Shown here: one piece after another, positions 44,211 to 56,237 of the stretch
Position numbering within the stretch: position 1 is the stretch's first letter
Layout: every line of letters starts with the position of its first letter
NCBI GenBank assembly: GCA_930367215.1
Contig: OV884059.1
Span: forward strand, 35,331,882-35,395,881
Length of the DNA: 64,000 nucleotides
Origin: Pollenia angustigena
Lineage: Eukaryota; Arthropoda; Insecta; Diptera; Polleniidae
Direction: 5' to 3'
Translations under genes and position numbers: made by a program
Notes under the pieces: model-generated
Seen by the model: only the letters and a program-made list of their open reading frames with translations
The model's database searches: none
What the model was told of the DNA's origin: nothing

Positions 44211-44694
44211 GTGCTCTCTATTGTGTGTAACATTTTCAGCAAAAGAGATACTTTTTATTTCATTACTCAAGTTTTCTTTTAATAAAATATTTTCGGAAGA
44301 ATTCATTATTGGCTATCTCTCATATTCGTTCAATACAATCTTCTTGATAATTTTTTTAATTTGTCCAAATATTATTTTGAGATTTAAGTTTTGATGAAAG
44401 AAATGTAAACCTTAAATTTTGGGGAAAAAATCAAAATTTTAAATTATACCAAAAAAGTTGCAGTAGTACCACGGCACCAACATAGTTAGTGTAGGTTAAG
44501 TTGAAATGCCGATCCGAAGTTGATCTTTACACTCTTACCCCGAGACCGGTATGGTCCATTGTGACGACTTAGCAACCCAGTTCAAAATGTACAAAAAAAG
44601 TACAATCTCTGAATCTTGAATATGGCCCACTCTTTTTAACATATTATTCTATCTTTTTTTATAAATTGTAAGCCAATATTTGATATAAGATTAA

Positions 44695-45240
44695 AAAAAA
44701 ACAAGAAAGAGTGCTGCTATATTTGGCTATGCCGATTCTTATTTACCCTTCGCCATGGTGCGATTAGAGCAAACATTTTTATAAATACCGTTCTTTAGAT
44801 ATAAATAAATCTATTTTGTGCCACCTTGTTGTGTATTAATAAACAAGATAATTGTACATAATTTGAAAACTTTAGATCTAACCGTTCTCCAGATATACAG
44901 AAATCTATAAAGTCTTGGTACAGAAGGTTCCATGCCTACTTCTCCAATTCCGCCCATATTTTTAAAGAGGTTGTGAATTAATAACCCAACTATGTATACT
45001 AAATTTGGACAATATTTCTCTTACCGTTCTTTAGATAAAAAAAAAAACAATTTTGTGCCACACCCACTATTTCGATCCCGCCCACATTTTGTGGGATGTT
45101 GTGTATTGATAACGGAGATGTTTGAACATAATTTGTAAACTTGAGCACTTTTCGTGCTCCAGATATATAGAAATTATAATGGGAAGTGCCACGCCCACTT
45201 ATATAATCCCAACGGCTCTTGCCGTTCTGTCGTTATACAG
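44695..45240 (+). repeat. Dispersed repeat, AACAAGAAAGAGTGCT family
   Basis: Starts AACAAGAAAGAGTGCTGCTA, like the start of the AACAAGTAAGA family but with a different body, and carries recurring blocks CCGTTCTCCAGATATA and GCCACGCCCACT. Non-coding. Confidence 0.6.
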
Positions 45241-47140
45241 AAAAAAACAAATAAAAATACAACAACAACAAGGTATTTATATGTAAAACTTTGTTTTTAT
45301 AACTGTGATAACGGTTTTCATTTTAAATGTATGTTAAACCAACGAATTTGACTCTATTTATTTTTAAAAAATTTTAATTTTGCAGAGTGAAACTAATGAA
45401 AATAGTCAACACTTGTGCTAATGAAGAATATGTTTGCTGACACCCGAAACGAATTTTGGTATCGGTATCAGTAACGGTATTAAACTATTTGGTTTTTCGG
45501 TATCGGTATCAGTTTGAAACGGTGTTTAAGCGCTATCGATATTAATAACGGTATCGGTTGCCAACTTTGTTTTTTTACATTTTATTTTATCAAAACATCT
45601 CAAAAATTAAAGAGAATTTGTAGTCATTGCCGAGAAAGGAAAAGTTCGTTTAATTAATTAAAACTAATGTATTGGCTTTATTGTATAAAAAGTAGCAATC
45701 GCCACCAATGACAGGCGAAATAGTTAGCACTTTCACTCAATTTGTACCAGGGTCTACTGATGTGGCATTCAAATCATACCTAAATCTTTCCCTAGACACC
45801 AATATCTAGAGTTAACATTTGAAAATAGGTACCCACTTTTCGCTAGCTAATTCTATAGCTCCAAGTAATGCAGAAAACAATTTTTTCAACGACAACACAA
45901 AAAAATGTGTATCCGAAATAGATCCCGTTACATATTAGAACAACAACAAAATCGCTTGCTTTTTGCTAGCACGCTTTGAAGATAGAAGTAGCTAACCCTT
46001 ATGGTAGGTAGAGATTATGCAGAGAGGAATCCATCGTCACCTCATAGGACATCCCCGTGTTAAATTCGCCATTCAAAAGCATGTGAGGTAGATTGTAGTG
46101 AGACTAGCGGTAGTTTTTAATGAGCTAGCGAATATACACGTTCAGAGCTAATACGCCATACCACTGGGAACTTAAAGTAGTAAATAAATTTTGTTTTAAA
46201 CGATACAGTGTTCCACGGATAAATACCCCGCCAAAAATGCCAATATTGTTATGTTATATTTGTTTCTTATCTCATTGAGGCATTCTTCACGTTTTTAAGC
46301 ATATTTTAATACATGGTCAGCGAATAAAAAGAATTGCATGAAATTCTGGTTAACAGATAAATTTTCTGTTGCTGTAATTTCGCCATCTACACCTAATTGG
46401 CACTCTTAAAAAACGGGCATTTAAAACTCAAGGTAAAAAAGCTTGAAATGCATTTAAGCGTGGGGTTATTAAGCGGGTTATACTGTATACGTGTCCTGAC
46501 AGTGCAGTGCAGTTGCGTATACATACATATTTTTATTTAAAATTACCAACAATATTAAACATTATTATTGTTATACATAAATAAAATCTAATTTATTAAT
46601 TTTTTTCTGCTTAGTTTCCTTGCTGTGGTAACAGGTATATTTTAGTATTTAGGCCACAACAGGCGACAATTGTTGCTAACAAATTTAATTGGTTGCCATG
46701 CTAACATGGTTGGCTTGCTTTAGGAATTCTGACCTTTTTAATAGTAAAAAAATGAAAACTAACCCACCCTAACTTAAGTAACATTTGCTTTTGTTTTAAA
46801 TTGTATATTTGGTCACATTTTTATAGACTTATCCCCGTTTTTTAAATCACGCAATTTCAAGAAAAAATAATATGTATTTAACTTTGCTATACCCGAAACA
46901 TTTTTTTATACATAATATTTATGTTTCCAGAAACTCTGGAAAGTTAAGTTAAGCTACGGGATTTATTGCAAGCTTTATTTTAGGGTATTCCACGTATTTA
47001 AATGAGGCAAATCATACATTTTTTTTATTTATTTATCCGAAAAACGCCAATATTATGTTTTATCAATATATCAACCTGGCACTAATCTGTATTTAAAATT
47101 TCCAGTAAGGGGGAAAGAATCCGCTGTTTTACATAAAAAC
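45240..47140. other. Non-coding stretch
   Basis: GGTATCGGTATCAGT-type short repeats occur at 45460-45510. No gene supported. Confidence 0.5.
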
Positions 47141-47141
47141 A

Positions 47142-47820
47142 AGTAAAAAAGTATAGTAGGCCATGACCGACCATATAATACATCACAGTATATCAAAACC
47201 AATTTTGCGTGTGTACCCTATTTGGGACCCACCTGAATAAAATTATGTTCTGAGGTTAAGATTCATGCAAAAGTTTTTTGCAACGAATATTATTTAGATA
47301 TCTTCATCCATATGAGATTTGTTTGCCTTTCAGTGATTTTAGGACGGGGGTTTATATGGGACCTATGGTAAATTTTGAACCCACCTGCACAACATTTTCT
47401 CATGACTAGTAGCTATTGTAAAATTTATTATCACCAAATAATATGTTAATACTAAGATTAATAAGGAAGTAATGGCAATAAAAGCTATTTTCGGGAGTAG
47501 TATTTGTATGGGAGCCCTGGTCAAATATGGACCGATTTCAAAAAATTTGGTAAGATGATTTTCATTGCAATAAAAGAATTTTCGACCAAATTTAATCTAA
47601 ATATAACCATATTGAAATGGCTTATGGGCACAAAGACCCTATTTCGGAAAGAAGCTTGCATGGGGACTATGTAAAATTATGGACCAATTCGCCTAATTTT
47701 CAAAAGGCTTGAGTAAATCTTATTGGACTCGTGTTTTTAGTTGTTTTATCCAACCAAACCACAATATCAATATTTGTTGAGGTTTAAGCTACATTGAATT
47801 CTCTGATCAAAAATAATCTC
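47142..47820 (+). repeat. Dispersed repeat of the AACAAGTAAG family, diverged
   Basis: Starts AACAAGTAAAAAAGTATAGT followed by CCGACCATATAATAC, as in the copies at 4741 and 53844. Its body is closer to the 7150-7681 copy. Its right part is cut by the MITE at 47824. Confidence 0.65.
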
Positions 47821-47823
47821 TTA

Positions 47824-48317
47824 CAGCCGTATTCATAACAAAAAGTCAGCCACAGTTCGTACACTACGAACAACGAGCTGCTAACTAGAATGTCGATTAA
47901 GCTAAGCAGCTTGTTGGCACAGAGTTAATTCATAACGAACTTTTCTCCATCTGCCAACTTTTAATAAATCAACTCTGAATTTTTATGATGCCACATTGTA
48001 TTACTCAAAAATGCAACTCGTTTGCATTAAACATCGCTGGTTTGCCATTTTTTTGTAAATTTTTTTTGTTTTTTTTCTCCACATATAACAATTTTAAAGG
48101 TTTTTAAATTAAAATAAAAATATATAAAAAGATATAAAAATAAAATAAAACAGTAATAATTTAAATAAAACCAATTGTTTAACATTAAACAGCTGTTTTT
48201 CACAAGTTGGCAGCTCGTTAATAAGAGTTTAGCAAGTTGTTAGCTAGAGTTTGGTAAGTGTATTATAAATTAACTTCGTGCTAAATTCATGTCAAATTTT
48301 CATTATGAATACGGCTG
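47824..48317. mobile_element. PIF/Harbinger-like MITE, 494 bp
   Basis: Ends CAGCCGTATTCATAA inverted, flanked by TTA at 47821-47823 and 48318-48320. GCTGCTAACTAG/CAGCTCGTTAATAAG subterminal sequences are inverted copies of each other. A 115-bp relative (TATTCATAA ends) lies at about 51261-51376. Confidence 0.8.
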
Positions 48318-48639
48318 TTAATGGCTAATACAGTGAGCCAAACAAAAAATTGTACACTTGTTCAATTAAAATAAAAGAAAACACAGAGATTAAAGTTAAA
48401 CCATATTATAACTTTTATTTCACATTAATTAAATTTTAAGAGCTATATTTTAATGTAAATAAAACTTTTTTTTATTTTGTATATTTTAACGTTAAAAATA
48501 ACAACAAAAACAAAAAAATAGTTGTACAGGACAAAAAACTTAAGGTAACTTTAAAAAAGATTAATATATTTAGGTTTTCAGTATTAAGTATGGTGTCCAT
48601 TATCTTCTTTAACAGAAAGAAGTCTTCTTGGCATCGAAT

Positions 48640-49144
48640 GGACTAGGTTTTTTTGTAACTTCTTGGGGAATAGAACCCCAGATATCTTTGAGACCGTTTT
48701 TTAAGGATTATTTTCCGGATATGTGGTAATCTCTTAATTTTGTTTTCTCAATCTCAATCGGATTTAAATCCGGGCTCTGGGGAGGATGAGGCAAATTTTT
48801 TTTTTTTGTGTTATAAAGCAACCATTCTCTTACGATAACGGCCGAATGCTTTGGATCATTATCTTGCATGAAAACAAAATCATTCCCTAAACCCATTTTT
48901 TGGTCGGATTATGGCAAATTATTTTTCAGGATATTTAAATAATCTATTTTATTCATGATTCCCTCGATACACACAAGGTTACCTACTCCATTAGCACTCA
49001 TACACCCCCAAACCATAACATTGCCGCCACCGTACTTAACAGTATGAAAAGTATTTTGTGCATTAAGTGCTTCCCCTTACTTTCTCCATACAGATTTACG
49101 TCCATCACTTCCAAGTCTGCACTTGGATTCGTAGATTAAGTGCT
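48640..49144 (-). pseudogene. Tc1-like transposase remnant
   Basis: Minus strand: NPSADLEVMDVNLYGES, then VKYGGGNVMVWGCMSANGVG (the second catalytic region), then FVFMQDNDPKHSAVIVREWL and LPHPPQSPDLNPIE with the terminal glutamate of the DD34E triad. The later part is open from 48896 to 48708; earlier blocks are in different frames separated by stops. The helix-turn-helix DNA-binding region is absent. Confidence 0.85.
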
Positions 49145-49699
49145 TCCCCTTCCAGGCGCGGATTCAGGGGGGGGGGGGGAAATAAGGAAATTTCCCCCCC
49201 GTAAATTATAAAAATAAGTTTTGTTAATTTCGATAATACAAGAATTTCCAATAATAATATTTTTTTTAATGTACAAAAGTTTTTGGAAATCCCTGCAAGG
49301 TTTTTTTTTTGTTTTTTTTTTATGGAATCTCTAACGAAATTTTCAATAAGTATTTTTTTATTTTTTTTTTTATTGAATCTCTAACGATTTTCAATAAGTA
49401 TCCATATCTTAATCCTAATAGTAATTTATTAGATATTTCCAAAGAAACATCTAGTTAACCGTATTCAAATACTTGTTATTCTTCAGTCAATCCCAGCAGG
49501 TGCCATCTATATCCAAAGACTAAACGTTTGACTTGATAATGCGTGCGGTTGAATTATTAAAAAACCTTAGTATATGCAAAATTTATGTATGTATGTGTTA
49601 TAAGAATCAAAATTCTATTCGATAATTTTTGACGAAAGCACGGATTTGTCGGGGAAAAGCCAGATTTCCTTATCTTTAAGATATTTCAACATATAACAA

Positions 49700-51105
49700 A
49701 AAGTTGTTAGGGAAGAATTTATTGGCTTGATTGTAAACGCATTTGAAAATGCTTCAAAGGATATTGATAACGTTGATGTGTCAATTGATGCGAAGGCACT
49801 ATCATCAATAGTTCTTAAAGCTTTGACAAATTTTGGTCTTGAGCTTAAAAATTGTGTAGGAGATGGAACAGATGGGTGTCCTCTGATGTCAGCAAAAAAG
49901 GGAGCTATTCAAAATTTCTGGAAAAGCGACAAATGCGAAACAAACGCCGTGCTATTCCCATAAATCGAACAACTCAATTTCTAAAAGCAATAAAGTGCCA
50001 TTAATACAAAAAGTTTTATCGTTTGTTAAAGAAACGACAAAATTTTTTAAATATAATCATCCCAAGCGAAAAACAGTTTTAGCAAAGTATTTGGGAGCCA
50101 AACTCTCTTCATTATGCGTCTTTGCAACAAGTGTACAATATAGTAGAATCTTTGGAAAAAATATCTGAGTGGAAAGGTAGTAATCTCTACTCACTTAGTA
50201 CTTTAAAATTTATTTGCGGAATATACATATTAAGTGTGATACCTATTGTAACACAGCCACTTAAGGCTAGATTACACTATTATACTTTGTATTAATACAT
50301 GTCAAAATCTCAAGTAATATGACAAAGTGTGATAGTGTGAATGCAAGAAAATGACAAGTATTATGAAAAAATTTTGACATCCCATACGACTTCATCGTTT
50401 TTTGAAAAATTTCTAAACAATAATACTTTTCATTGGATCAGGGTTGCATTTTTTTCATGTGTGAGTGTTTATACTTTGTGTGATGGTGTGAACACAAACT
50501 GTCATGTTACATTAGATTTTTTGACAGTCGCAACAAAACTCATTAGATTTCTATCACACAAAGTATTATGGAATACGTAAGACTTGTGAGATAGTGTAAT
50601 CTAGGCTTTAGTATGATTTTACAAAAGCAAGATATAGATCTTCAAAAAGGATCAAGCCTTATCAACATTTTAATCATGTGCCTTGAAGAAAAGAGAAATA
50701 ATGCCGAAGAACAATTTAAAACGATTTTTGAAAAAGTTAAAGTTATTTGCGTTCAAATCGAGGTTCCAATCGAAAAGACAAGATTTGAACGAAATAATCA
50801 CATCCCAAATGTTGAAGATTACTACCGAGTTGTTACATTCCTTTTATTGAATTTATTTTAGAAGATCTCAAAACACCTTTCCCAATAGTGAACATACCTA
50901 AACTTCTACCTCAAACTGTAATCAAGTCATATACAGATACAAAACTGTTAAAACCACAACTAGCTGATGAGCTGATTATATTTGATGAAAGAAATAAGCA
51001 CCTACTAAGATCTAAACTTGAGCCTGATCTATCAGATTACGTTGTAGATGCTTTAATAAACTGTGGTGAAGATATCTACCCAAATCTAAGAAAAATATGA
51101 CTTTT
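49700..51105 (+). pseudogene. hAT transposase (DUF4371/ZMYM1-like type) remnant
   Basis: Block 1 (49720-49945): LSSIVLKALTNFGLELKNCV, then GDGTDGCPLMSAKKGAIQNF, the ...CVG.G.DG...MS...G.Q catalytic neighbourhood of hAT transposases related to DUF4371 proteins. A frameshift at about 49960 leads to VPLIQKVLSFVKETTKFF and then RKTVLAKYLGAKLSSLC. Block 3 (about 50135-50263) reads IVESLEKISEWKGSNLYSLS through SVIPIVTQPL. After the nested MITE, translation resumes as SMILQKQDIDLQKGSSLINI and continues to 50859. A last block (50888-51097) reads NIPKLLPQTVIKSYTDTKLL through NLRKI. The N-terminal zinc finger and the C-terminal dimerisation domain are not visible. Inactive. Confidence 0.8.
50264..50607. 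mobile_element. PIF/Harbinger-like MITE inside the hAT transposase
   Basis: Ends AGGCTAGATTACACTAT and ATAGTGTAATCTAGGCT, flanked by TTA at 50261-50263 and 50608-50610. Removing the element and one TTA rejoins the host codons CTT AGT ATG in the transposase frame (QPL then SMILQKQ). A relative, in opposite orientation and split, is at 57345-58440. Confidence 0.9.
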
Positions 51106-51260
51106 TTTGGATAAAATTTCTTCATCCCACCACGCGATTGGCAATTTAGTATTGATAATGCTTTTTGGCCAAAAAAAAAGCTCCTCAAAAAAATTTTTTT
51201 TTTAATTTCCATACACATTATATATGGTACATTTATTGTTTATATATGCTATATATTTTA

Positions 51261-51376
51261 GCCCCCATATTCATAAATGATTATAAAATTTAATAAACGT
51301 TTATTAAGGAAAATTTTCATAGAAAATTTGGTTTTCAAGACTTTATTAAGTTTAAAATATTTTTATGAATACAGGC
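51261..51376. mobile_element. Short hairpin MITE, ~115 bp
   Basis: GCCCCCATATTCATAAATG at the left and ATTTTTATGAATACAGGC at the right form imperfect inverted ends similar to those of 47824-48317. It lies in the hAT element's 3' part. Confidence 0.55.
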
Positions 51377-51872
51377 ATAAATACATAAAATAACAAAAAT
51401 GTTAAGCTATTTTTTTTTTTGGGTTTAATGAAATAAATTTTAAGTTTAAAGTGCGAGTTGATTTACATAATGGAAAAATATCTTGTGTTATAAGAAAATA
51501 CTTAATATTTTGTAATTAAATGTTAATTTTGTATAGTAAGGAAAAAAATGGAAATTCAAAACTTTATCGCGTTTGGGGCGGAAACTTTCTTCACGATCGC
51601 GAAAAAGTAATACATAATTTCTTAATATTTTTTCATGGTCTATACGGCTATGCGATGAAGAATTTGATATTCGCAAAAATTGCAAAAAGTACTTACCCTA
51701 ATACACATATTGTTTTCAATTTGTTACTTTTTTGTATCATACAAAATTCCCCCCCCCCCCCCCCCTAAGGCTCAGGCTGGATCCGCGCCTGTCCCCTTCC
51801 TTATTGTTTACTTTAATCTATGCGTTTTTATTTTAATTTAACAAGTGTACAAGTTTTTTTTTGCTCACTGTA

Positions 51873-53560
51873 AATCGGTGAATGTTTAAACACTGGTCTA
51901 TTTAAACTTAACTTTAATTTATTCGTAGTTTCAACACAGTATTATATATGTATATGTAGTTTAAAAAGTTATAATGTGCCAGCATTACGATAAATGGCGT
52001 CAAATTCATATGATTAGTATTGGTAGAATTGTAATTTTCAAACTAGTTCATGATCATAAACTACTTTCATAACTATAAATTGTTTATCCCGGAATCCCGC
52101 AAGTATGATTTTTATCCCGCCGCTTTCCCGAGAACAAAAAAAGTGCGGGAAAACCCCTAATACAAACATGTTTCCATATATTATTTTCATGCAGTGTATT
52201 TTTAACACTTCTCTTCGTGTTTACATTTTTTTTATATTGTGAGAAAACTCCATAACGCGTGCCTTAGTCACACGTATAACAGTTAACCAAAGATGGATGA
52301 TTTGCTGAATTGTGGTAGTGAGTAACTGTGAGAGAGTCCATTGCATGAACATAAGAATAATAACATCAAAACGTAAAAACTTATCCAATAGATACAATAG
52401 TGCGACACTCCAAAAATAAGCATAAAAAGAAATAAAAAAAAAAATAACTGAAAACTATCCATCCAAAGTCTGTGTCAAAATAATGTTGCATGCAACTGAT
52501 ACCAAAACAAACAAGAGTAACACATAGAGAATGCTTTAAATTTAAAAGAATTTTATTGTATAAATATGAATGTATGTATGTAAGTTAGTAAGTATGTATG
52601 TATGTATGCATATAGTAAATATATTTATTCGTGATTCCCTTTCAATATGTATTTTTGAAATACTATTTTCCTACTTTACATTACATTGCTTTTATTCGCT
52701 CATTCATTTTATAATAGTTGTTGTTAGTGTTGTTTTACTTAATATTTTTTGTTATTATTGTTTCTATTGTAGTTGCTGCAGTAAAGTAGATCAGTGTGTG
52801 AATTTTTCACTTTTTTAAGTATGGTTGTTTGTTTGTTTTTCTCTGTTATCCCCACCACCACCTACTGGCACCACAAACTACACCCTATTTGCAGTTAAGT
52901 TGAGGCATTGCAATATCTTGTTTTTACCAAGCATGCAATCAAATAAAGCAAACTAAAAAGCCCACCAATGAACCCATTACCAATAAAGCAACCCCTATCC
53001 CAATAACAAATTTATTCATTCTACAGTCATGTTGGTTCATGCTTAAGTATTTTTAATTTTTTTTCGCAATTAAATTAAGTCACAGGCTAAAGGGCGTGGC
53101 ATTTGAAATACTTTTAACAAGTGACGGCCTTCGATTCTCTTTAAAAAAAAATACACTTGTTCGCAATGATTTTGTCTTTTTAATGTAGAATGCGATTGTT
53201 TCTTTTCATTTAGGCAAAATTATTGTTTAATTAAAATTTAAATGACAATTAAGTATTTATTCACTTAAGTTATGAATCAAGTATGACGTACATACATACA
53301 TAAATATGTATCGTCGCGTTTCTTTCTTTACCATGTAAGCACCTTTTTTGAAATTGACGTTCAGTAACTTCAGTAAAAATCACACTTTTCGTGGAGTAAC
53401 TAAAAAACTAAAATTATCCTATACAGCGCAATTGTTCCTCTAACCCCCATTATTTTAATATAATGCAACATTTTCTCCTGTACGCCAAAGCTCTATCTCG
53501 ATATCTAAACATTGCTCTTTTACAAAAAACCGTTTTGGCTCGAACTTCGTTTTCGGACCC
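51873..53560. other. Non-coding stretch
   Basis: Holds a fragment at 52020-52090 shared with 23000-23110 and a GTATG microsatellite at 52568-52610. No gene supported. Confidence 0.5.
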
Positions 53561-53563
53561 TTA

Positions 53564-54325
53564 GGCCGAGGCCACGCAATGAGCGGCTAAGCGTCAAGCG
53601 GCTGAGCGATGAGCGTCAAAGCGTAAAGTTTGAGCGGCAAGTGGCTTATTAGTGAGCGTCACTTCTGAGCGGTTAGTTGTTAAAATGCCATTGTAAATAG
53701 TGGCTTGTTCAATGTTATTACGCGAAAATCGTATTCATAAAAATGTAATGCGTGTTTAAAAAAAAAAAAATTGCAGCCTGTTCGTCGATTTCGAGCGAAG
53801 TTCGATCGCTTAACTTACATTTAAAACAAAAAAAATTATGAACAAGTAAGAAAGTATAGTCGGTCAAGCCCGACCATATGGCGCCCTACAACACAGTATT
53901 AATAAACACATCATGCTAATGTGTCTATATTTATCAAGCAAGGGGAATTAAACCATTTATATACAAATCTACCCAATACAATACTGCCGTATGTCTGTAA
54001 AATGCTTTGATTTGCTGTTGCTTAAAGTTAACACCAAATTGACAAAACAAAAAAAAAATAATTTCTTGCCATAATTCGGTCGGCTTTGTACGGATGAAAT
54101 CATAAGCTCCATATTAACTTTTGCCATGTTTATTTTTTGACGCTCAGAAAACAAATAAAAATTAGAACAAGTTTTAATCCTGAGCGACGCCGCTTAGCCG
54201 CTCAAAAATTTCGCTCGCATGCCGCCCATTTCGTGGCCACTTCAATAGTATTTCATATGTTTTAATTTTTTGACGCTCATCGCTCAGCCGCTTGACGCTT
54301 AGCCGCTCATTGCGTGGCCTCGGCC
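53564..54325. mobile_element. Long-TIR MITE with GAGCGGC subterminal repeats
   Basis: Near-perfect inverted ends of about 60 bp start GGCCGAGGCCACGCAATGAG. GAGCGGCTAAGCG-like motifs recur at both sides. The immediate flanks are TTA and TAA, and the inverted match extends into CCCTTA/TAAGGG, so the exact end and duplication are ambiguous. A truncated dispersed repeat is nested at 53844-53940. Confidence 0.75.
53844..53940 (+). repeat. Truncated copy of the AACAAGTAAGAAAG repeat
   Basis: Identical to the 4741 copy over AACAAGTAAGAAAGTATAGT and the next 20 bases, then diverges and stops after about 100 bp. Confidence 0.8.
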
Positions 54326-54889
54326 TAAGGGGTTAACGCTTGTCCATAGGGGCTAAGTTCTTAATCCGACTTCATCTATTTGTATATAACCAACAATTCT
54401 TTTAACGGATTCAAAGCTCTATCTCTGCTCCTAATAGTAGCAGCCATACAAACCGTAAAATTTATGAAAAAAAACATAAATTTTGTCTAATATGAGTTAT
54501 TTTTAAAATTTTTCAAAAACGAAAATTTTCACGTTGCGATGCACCAAATCTTGGAGATAGAGAAATTGGAGGAAGTACCGATTTAATTTCTTCGGGTCAA
54601 TTGTGATTTTTTTATTATCATCATATATATTATTTCTAAAGCACTTTTTTTTGTCGGTTGCAAATATCTCCCATACCACCGCATCAAATTTAATGAATGA
54701 TATCTCATTTTAAAGCTTATTTCTAACACTAATGACGAAAAATAATTAGAAATTGAAAAATTAATATTTTCATTGATAAAGGATTCGTACGGGCAAAAAG
54801 TTAACGATGATCATGTCATTACCTCTAACATTGTATTCAAAGAAGTATCATAAAAGCATTTAAACATATGTTTGTATGTATGTAAATAT

Positions 54890-55032
54890 GTATGATATAT
54901 ATTATGATTTCTAATATTATTATACTTTTAATAAAATGTATTGAAGTTACTAAAATTTCTATTAATTATTTTCATATCATGTTACAAAAATGACAACTAA
55001 CGGTGCGAAATATTCGCACGGGTCATCTAGTT
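54890..55032 (-). repeat. AACTAGATGACCCGTGCGAA repeat end
   Basis: On the minus strand the stretch starts AACTAGATGACCCGTGCGAA. It resembles the start of the repeat at 57618 (ACTAGCTGGCCCGGCAAACG). Such AACTAG-starting tails are common in insect genomes; class not determined here. Confidence 0.5.
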
Positions 55033-55071
55033 TCCCTTAATACCAACATTTTAAGCTGTTGTCGTTTTAAC

Positions 55072-55688
55072 CTAACTCGCGTACGCTGAATCCAGTGGTA
55101 CTAGCCGTTTTTTTTAGGACAGCTCTGGTTTTCGAGATGTACTGTATTTCGAAAATGGAGGAGGTTGCACTACATATGTCCCATAAATGCCCAGGTGTCG
55201 CCCCTAGTTGGATATAATGTATGACCGACCTCAATTAATTTTTTGTCCTTAACATTTTCTCGAGACATATTTGCCCCTTATCTCCACTTCTTAGGGGGGC
55301 TCCCATGCAAATATTGCGTTTTATGAAATTCTTAAATTAATTAAAATTTTTCGACTTTTGTGAATAAAATCAAAAGTTGTTAACATATTTAAACCATTTG
55401 TGGATTGTTTTATTTGCAATATCGTTTAGAAGCCTGGCTGCATTTTCAATTTTTTCTGAATTTTAAAAAAAATTTCGAAATTTTGATAAAACATAATTTT
55501 ACCTTTCTTAGAGGAAATTTTATTGCGGAATTTCGGGTTTTTTTTAGTAATTTCAATAAACTAAACCGTTTTTGAGCTACGCGAATTTATGTTGTGCAAC
55601 CTCCTCCATTTTCGAAATAACGGTATGTCTCGAAAACCAGAGCTTACCTAAAAAAAACGGTTAGCACCATTGGATTCAGCGTACCCTA
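55072..55688. mobile_element. Element with ~100-bp inverted ends
   Basis: TACGCTGAATCCAGTGGTAC and about 80 further bases, including AAAATGGAGGAGGTTGCAC, are inverted at about 55590-55688. The interior has a block CTAGTTGGATATAATGTATGACC that recurs in the following repeats. Confidence 0.8.
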
Positions 55689-56237
55689 GCACAGTGTTAT
55701 TATTCGACGGTTTTAGGCGGTTATTTTACTTTTGCTTAAACTGGTTGTTTTGAAGTGGCCATTTTTCAAATATCAAATAAACCGCTTATTTTTTGAAGAA
55801 TGTCAATTAATTCGGAAGTTTTTAATCGGTTAACCGAATGAATACCCTAGTAAATAGTAAATATGTTATTTGCGTGAGAGTAAAGGCGACAAATGTGCGC
55901 CAAATAAAACTTGACTCTGTTCCAAGTAGTTCTAAAGAGACGGCAAATAATATGAACATTACTTAAATACGCTGCCAAAAAAGCCGACAACGTAATGCCC
56001 GTTAAGGCAGTCAGAAATGTTAAATAAAAACTACAACATTTCCGCGGAATATCTTCTTATTACTTGTCGTTTCTATAATGCTGAGACAAATAAATAAACT
56101 TTGTCTAACAGATTTTGTTTGCATATAGACATGCTTTACCACAAGCAAATTAAAACTTATTTAAAATAAAATTGGGAGAATATCTCTAATAACACTGTGC
56201 AAGAAATTGACACTTTTTTTGAGACAAGCTGGGCACC

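Larger units (their letters stand above)
49153..51791 (+). mobile_element. hAT transposon nested in the Tc1
   Basis: Ends CAGGCGCGGATTCAGGGG and CCTGAGCCTTAGGGG-type inverse ending GGATCCGCGCCTG, each running into a G or C homopolymer (49167-49179 G, 51749-51765 C). A perfect 8-bp duplication TCCCCTTC lies at 49145-49152 and 51792-51799. It carries a broken transposase on the + strand, which is itself interrupted by a MITE. Total 2639 bp. Confidence 0.9.
48331..51870 (-). mobile_element. Tc1-like transposon, split by a nested hAT
   Basis: Left end CAGTGAGCCAAACAAAAAAT and the inverted right end (CAGTGAGCAAAAAAAAACTTG) are flanked by TA at 48329-48330 and 51871-51872. Inside, a hAT element occupies 49153-51791, leaving about 0.9 kb of Tc1 sequence with the transposase on the minus strand. 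The N-terminal part of the gene is missing, so the Tc1 was already internally deleted. Confidence 0.85.

Noticed and set aside
45460..45510. CRISPR-like array of GGTATCGGTATCAGT repeats
   Set aside because: Short, irregular units with no constant spacers, in animal DNA.
47142..48320. LTR retrotransposon
   Set aside because: No direct terminal repeats, primer site or pol motifs; the structure is a dispersed repeat cut by a TTA-flanked MITE.
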